From Candidatus Heimdallarchaeota archaeon (GTDB taxonomy: Archaea; Asgardarchaeota; Heimdallarchaeia; Heimdallarchaeales; Heimdallarchaeaceae), in NCBI GenBank assembly GCA_023139025.1, contig JAGLOH010000069.1:1-8664 (forward strand): 8,664 nt of DNA. Reading direction: 5' to 3'. The position numbers were made by a program, and so were the translations under genes. Each line of letters opens with the position of its first letter. The first letter of the stretch is position 1. Under the pieces are notes generated by a model. That model was not told the DNA's origin, did not search any database, and saw nothing but the letters and a program-made list of their open reading frames with translations. This document shows, one piece after another, positions 6,297 to 8,664 of this stretch.

Positions 6297-6303
6297 ATAT
6301 AAA
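6297..6303 (-). promoter_or_regulatory. TATA box of the lipid kinase gene (leaderless)
   Basis: The minus strand reads GACTTTATATGTAAC, with the TTTATAT core centred about 28 bases before the ATG at 6272. This predicts a transcript starting within a few bases of the start codon. ACTTTATAT is shared with the palindromic element at 1851-1866. Confidence 0.55.
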
Positions 6304-6315
6304 GTCTTTAGTGTT

Positions 6316-6332
6316 ATATTCGCAAAGAATAT
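6316..6332. promoter_or_regulatory. Inverted repeat in the divergent kinase/reductase promoter region
   Basis: ATATTC (6316-6321) and GAATAT (6327-6332) are perfect 6-base arms around GCAAA. The dyad lies between the two divergent TATA boxes, where a shared regulator could bind. The arms are AT-rich and short, so chance is a real alternative. Confidence 0.25.
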
Positions 6333-6362
6333 TTTTAAGAAAATTTCGTAAGATATTAATGA

Positions 6363-6370
6363 TTATATAT
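6363..6370 (+). promoter_or_regulatory. TATA box of the disulfide reductase gene
   Basis: TTATATAT is centred about 34 bases before the ATG at 6401. The expected transcript start near 6394 lies after the in-frame TTG at 6389, which supports the ATG as the true start with a very short leader. Confidence 0.5.
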
Positions 6371-6400
6371 CTCTGAAACTATCTTCATTTGGGAATTAAG

Positions 6401-7834
6401 ATGCTTTCAAAGTATGACATAATAATATTGGGGGGAGGTACAACTGGGTTAGTTGCTTCCAAATATGCTGTTTTATTAGGGGCGAAAACACTTGTAATAG
6501 AAGCAGATAGAATTGGGGGAGATTGTACATGGACAGGTTGTGTTCCAAGTAAATCATTAGTTTTTGCTTCGTCTCTAATTAAAAAAACTTCAGAAGCAGT
6601 AGATTTAGGGTTTATCGACGCTGATTATAAGGTTAAATTTAGCGCTGTTAAAGACTATATTAACAAAACAGTAAATGACATCTATGAGGAGGAAAAACCA
6701 GAAGTTCTTCAAAGAGAGGGAATTGATGTTTTGATTGGTGAAGCTCATTTTGTTTCTTCAAAGGAAGTTGAAGTAGATGGCCAAAGATTTAGAGCTAAAA
6801 AATTCATTATTGCTACAGGAGCAAAACCAACAATTCCAAGAAAGTATATTGAAGGATTAGATGATGTACCATATCTAACTTCTGATTCTATTTTTGGAAT
6901 TCCTGAACTTCCTAAACATTTACTCATTTTAGGGGCAGGACCTATAGGTTGTGAACTTAGTCAAGCTTTCAAGAGATTAGGCTCAAAAGTTACTCTAATA
7001 GATATGATGAAGAACATCTTACCTCGTGAACTTAAAGAAGTTAGTTCTGAGTTAGAATTGATTCTAAAAGCAGAGGGTATTAGATTAGCTTTGGGAGATC
7101 CTGTGAAAAAGGTTAAACAAAATGCGAAAGGTGAAATAGAAGTTTATACAAAAGAAGGAAATAAGCTTATAGGGTCTGATTTACTAATTGCTGTCGGCAG
7201 AGAACCTGCAATTGAAAAATTAAGTTTGGAAAAAGCTGGAGTTAAGGTTTCTGATAATGAAATCATTTTAGATAAATATCTACGAACCTCTAAGAAACAC
7301 ATTTATGCAGCAGGAGATTGTGTAACCCAATACAAATTCACCAACATTGCAGGATATCAAGGTTACATAGCTGTTCGTAATGCCTTGTTACCCTTTTATA
7401 GCAAAGGAATGCCCAAATATATCTCTTGGACAACCTTTACTGACCCAGAAGTTGCATTTGCTGGAGAAACTAACAAAATTAACTCAATTGTTAGAGATGA
7501 GTTTGAGAAGCATACCTTACCTAACAGCCAAATTGATCGAGCAAGAACGGATAACCAAGTAGATGGATTTATTCAAATTTATTCTTCAACAAAAGGGAAA
7601 ATCATTGGAGCATCTATTGTCTCTTCTAGAGCTGGTGAACTGATACATGAATTTTTACTAGCAATGCTAAATAAGACAAGTATTTCAAAAATAGCTAAGA
7701 TGGTTCATTCTTATCCAACATATTCAATGGGAAACATGCAACTAGCAGGAAATATTGTAGAAAGGAATATTTTTCAAAGTTATCTGGGTGGATTCTTAAA
7801 GAAAATTTCAAGAATTTATAGATTATATAAGTAA
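6401..7834 (+). CDS. MerA/lipoamide-dehydrogenase-like FAD-dependent disulfide oxidoreductase
   Basis: A 477-residue class I pyridine nucleotide-disulfide oxidoreductase at typical length. It has an FAD-binding Rossmann motif GGGTTG (11-16), the redox-active pair GGDCTWTGCVPSK with C42 and C47, a second Rossmann motif GAGPIGCE (178-185), and the FAD ribityl motif AAGD (303-306). A dimerisation domain (about 342-460) opens with WTTFTDPEVAFAG. The acidic D201 after the second Rossmann strand favours NAD(H) over NADP(H), an inference. In the C-terminal HxxxxE region the sequence is HSYPTYSMG: the position of the catalytic His of lipoamide dehydrogenase is Tyr438 and the partner Glu is Met443. 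There is no N-terminal heavy-metal domain and no C-terminal Cys pair, so mercuric reductase is not supported. The ATG at 6401 is preferred over TTG 6389, which would precede the likely transcript start. Substrate unknown. Confidence 0.85.
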   Translation: MLSKYDIIILGGGTTGLVASKYAVLLGAKTLVIEADRIGGDCTWTGCVPSKSLVFASSLIKKTSEAVDLGFIDADYKVKFSAVKDYINKTVNDIYEEEKPEVLQREGIDVLIGEAHFVSSKEVEVDGQRFRAKKFIIATGAKPTIPRKYIEGLDDVPYLTSDSIFGIPELPKHLLILGAGPIGCELSQAFKRLGSKVTLIDMMKNILPRELKEVSSELELILKAEGIRLALGDPVKKVKQNAKGEIEVYTKEGNKLIGSDLLIAVGREPAIEKLSLEKAGVKVSDNEIILDKYLRTSKKHIYAAGDCVTQYKFTNIAGYQGYIAVRNALLPFYSKGMPKYISWTTFTDPEVAFAGETNKINSIVRDEFEKHTLPNSQIDRARTDNQVDGFIQIYSSTKGKIIGASIVSSRAGELIHEFLLAMLNKTSISKIAKMVHSYPTYSMGNMQLAGNIVERNIFQSYLGGFLKKISRIYRLYK

Positions 7835-7839
7835 TTAAG

Positions 7840-8100
7840 CTATTCTAAAGGCCATCTCTTCTCGACTAGAGGAGTTTCACATTTCCTACAGACATTTTGC
7901 TTAAATTGAGAATAGCCAAATTTGTCAAGCCCATTTTCAATTTTTGTCGCTTGAGTACAGATAAAATCAAAATTGCAGGTTGGGCAATGAAAATATGTAC
8001 AAGGTTTACTTATCATTGGTGAAATCATCTGTCGAGGGCATGTAGACCCCTTTATTGCCCTTGAACAGTCACAAACTAGGTGATTTCCAACGATAGTCAT
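7840..8100 (-). CDS. Small cysteine-rich putative zinc-binding protein
   Basis: An 86-residue protein with nine cysteines arranged as C10-x-C12, C21, C34, C39-x2-C42, C48 and C71-x2-C74. The CPTC pair and the closing CRKC pair are the kind of knuckles that hold Zn2+ in a zinc ribbon. The segment CDCSRAIKGSTC with a later C34 could make a second site. No enzyme motif or nucleic-acid-binding basic patch stands out, and I do not recognise a named family. It converges on the reductase gene with 5 bases between stops. A TATA box centred about 40 bases before the ATG implies a leader of about 13 bases. A redox or metal link to the neighbouring reductase is possible, but convergent orientation argues against an operon. 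Confidence 0.7.
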   Translation of the reverse strand: MTIVGNHLVCDCSRAIKGSTCPRQMISPMISKPCTYFHCPTCNFDFICTQATKIENGLDKFGYSQFKQNVCRKCETPLVEKRWPLE

Positions 8101-8134
8101 AAGTAGAAACCAAATAACCCCATTAAAAAATTTT

Positions 8135-8144
8135 GGATATATAG
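8135..8144 (-). promoter_or_regulatory. TATA box of the cysteine-rich protein gene
   Basis: The minus strand reads CTATATATCC, centred about 40 bases before the ATG at 8100, predicting transcription from about 8113. It sits directly after the T run that should end the upstream gene, so the two units look separate. Confidence 0.45.
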
Positions 8145-8153
8145 AAAAGAAAT

Positions 8154-8160
8154 AAAAAAA
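8154..8160 (-). terminator. T-run terminator after the LEA14-like membrane protein
   Basis: On the minus strand the TAA stop at 8173 is followed 12 bases later by seven T's and then ATTTCTTTTC. No stem-loop precedes it. This is the usual look of an intrinsic archaeal terminator. Confidence 0.5.
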
Positions 8161-8172
8161 GAAACAAGAGTA

Positions 8173-8661
8173 TTAAGGTAAATTGATGAGAATATCATCC
8201 AGCTCTTGTTGTAAGAAATTCAGAGGTATTCCTATATATATTGGTGTAGCTGTAAGTTCAGCAACCAGTGCAATTGAATTTCCATCTGTGATATAAGCTA
8301 TTATATCTATCTCAAAGACTATCGTGAAATTAACTTCTTGCGATGTACCCAGTTTTACAGTCACCTGTAAGGGATCACCAAAGACCTCTGTTCCATTCAT
8401 TAATATTATATCAATTCTTGCTGATTTTGGCATATACCCTAGCTTAGGAGTCGTTACTATAGCTGTAACTTCAACTGAACTATTGTCAGAAGCTAATGCA
8501 ATAGTAGGAGTTGACAAAGAGAAAGCTCCAGGATTGTCTTGGAAAGCCTTATAGCTCAAATAGACGTCAATACCAATAACTGCTGCTCCAGCCAAAATCA
8601 AAACAAAGATTACCAGAAATACTTTTGTTCCAGTTCTCATGGATGGGATAGGGCTATTCAA
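8173..8661 (-). CDS. Single-pass membrane-anchored beta-rich protein, LEA14-like
   Basis: A 162-residue protein with one strong hydrophobic helix at about residues 13-33, preceded by basic residues (MRTGTK), which predicts an N-in signal anchor. The remaining 125 residues are rich in alternating hydrophobic/polar strands: VEVTAIVTTPKLGYMPKSARIDI, split by NGTEVFGD, and a VNFTIVFEI strand. The TPKLGYMPKSARI pattern recalls the LEA type 2 (LEA14/WHy) fold, but this is recognition by eye. Three N-glycosylation sequons (N60, N89, N111) lie in the predicted outer part. The start may be Met1 at 8661 or Met8 at 8640. The codon before 8661 is not a stop, so the frame might extend past the window edge. 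Function unknown; a structural or lipid-contacting surface role is speculation. Confidence 0.65.
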   Translation of the reverse strand: MNSPIPSMRTGTKVFLVIFVLILAGAAVIGIDVYLSYKAFQDNPGAFSLSTPTIALASDNSSVEVTAIVTTPKLGYMPKSARIDIILMNGTEVFGDPLQVTVKLGTSQEVNFTIVFEIDIIAYITDGNSIALVAELTATPIYIGIPLNFLQQELDDILINLP

Positions 8662-8664
8662 TAT

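Noticed and set aside
6389..6400. TTG at 6389 as the start of the disulfide reductase
   Set aside because: It adds only MGIK before the standard FAD-domain start, and it lies upstream of the transcript start predicted from the TATA box at 6363-6370.
6401..7834. Mercuric reductase (merA)
   Set aside because: There is no N-terminal metal-binding domain, no C-terminal cysteine pair, and no merR or transport genes nearby.
8097..8123. An 8-codon minus-strand ORF (MGLFGFYL) ending in an ATGA overlap with the cysteine-rich protein start
   Set aside because: The TATA box centred near 8140 predicts transcription from about 8113, downstream of this ATG, so the ORF would not be in the mRNA.

Overview
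The window reads as an AT-rich archaeal chromosome segment. Several transcription units have a TATA-like box about 25-30 bases before the first codon, which suggests leaderless or short-leader mRNAs. The serine-type operon instead uses AGGTGA ribosome binding sites that match the 3' end of archaeal 16S rRNA. Stop codons are followed by plain T runs rather than GC-rich stem-loops. Together with a membrane-anchored LEA14-like protein and orphan membrane and zinc proteins, this fits an uncultured archaeon. An Asgard or related lineage is possible, but that is inference and cannot be proven here. I see no tRNA, rRNA, CRISPR array, insertion sequence or attachment site.

Layout, left to right. Bases 1-1194 (minus) hold a class V PLP aminotransferase followed at once by the N-terminus of a SerA-like D-3-phosphoglycerate dehydrogenase cut by the window edge, probably a serine/glycine operon. 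Bases 1262-1771 (minus) encode an unrecognised four-helix membrane protein. A 178-base divergent region with two TATA-like elements follows. Bases 1950-5217 (plus) carry the most unusual part: a protein with two degenerate universal-stress-protein (USP) domains and a 200-residue Glu/Lys-rich tail, then a polytopic ArsB/NhaD-superfamily ion transporter. The two are separated by 88 bases holding two tandem perfect hairpins.

Bases 5220-6272 (minus) encode a diacylglycerol-kinase-family lipid kinase, convergent with the transporter. It shares a divergent promoter region with a plus-strand MerA/lipoamide-dehydrogenase-like flavin disulfide reductase (6401-7834). A small cysteine-rich putative zinc protein (7840-8100, minus) converges on the reductase. 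Bases 8173-8661 (minus) encode a single-pass membrane protein with an outward beta-rich domain.

How the genes work together: the aminotransferase and SerA pair is a credible metabolic operon. The USP/charged-tail protein and the transporter are a plausible regulator-transporter pair, but that rests on adjacency and domain type only. The remaining genes look like independent single-gene units packed end to end, with convergent gaps of only 2 and 5 bases.
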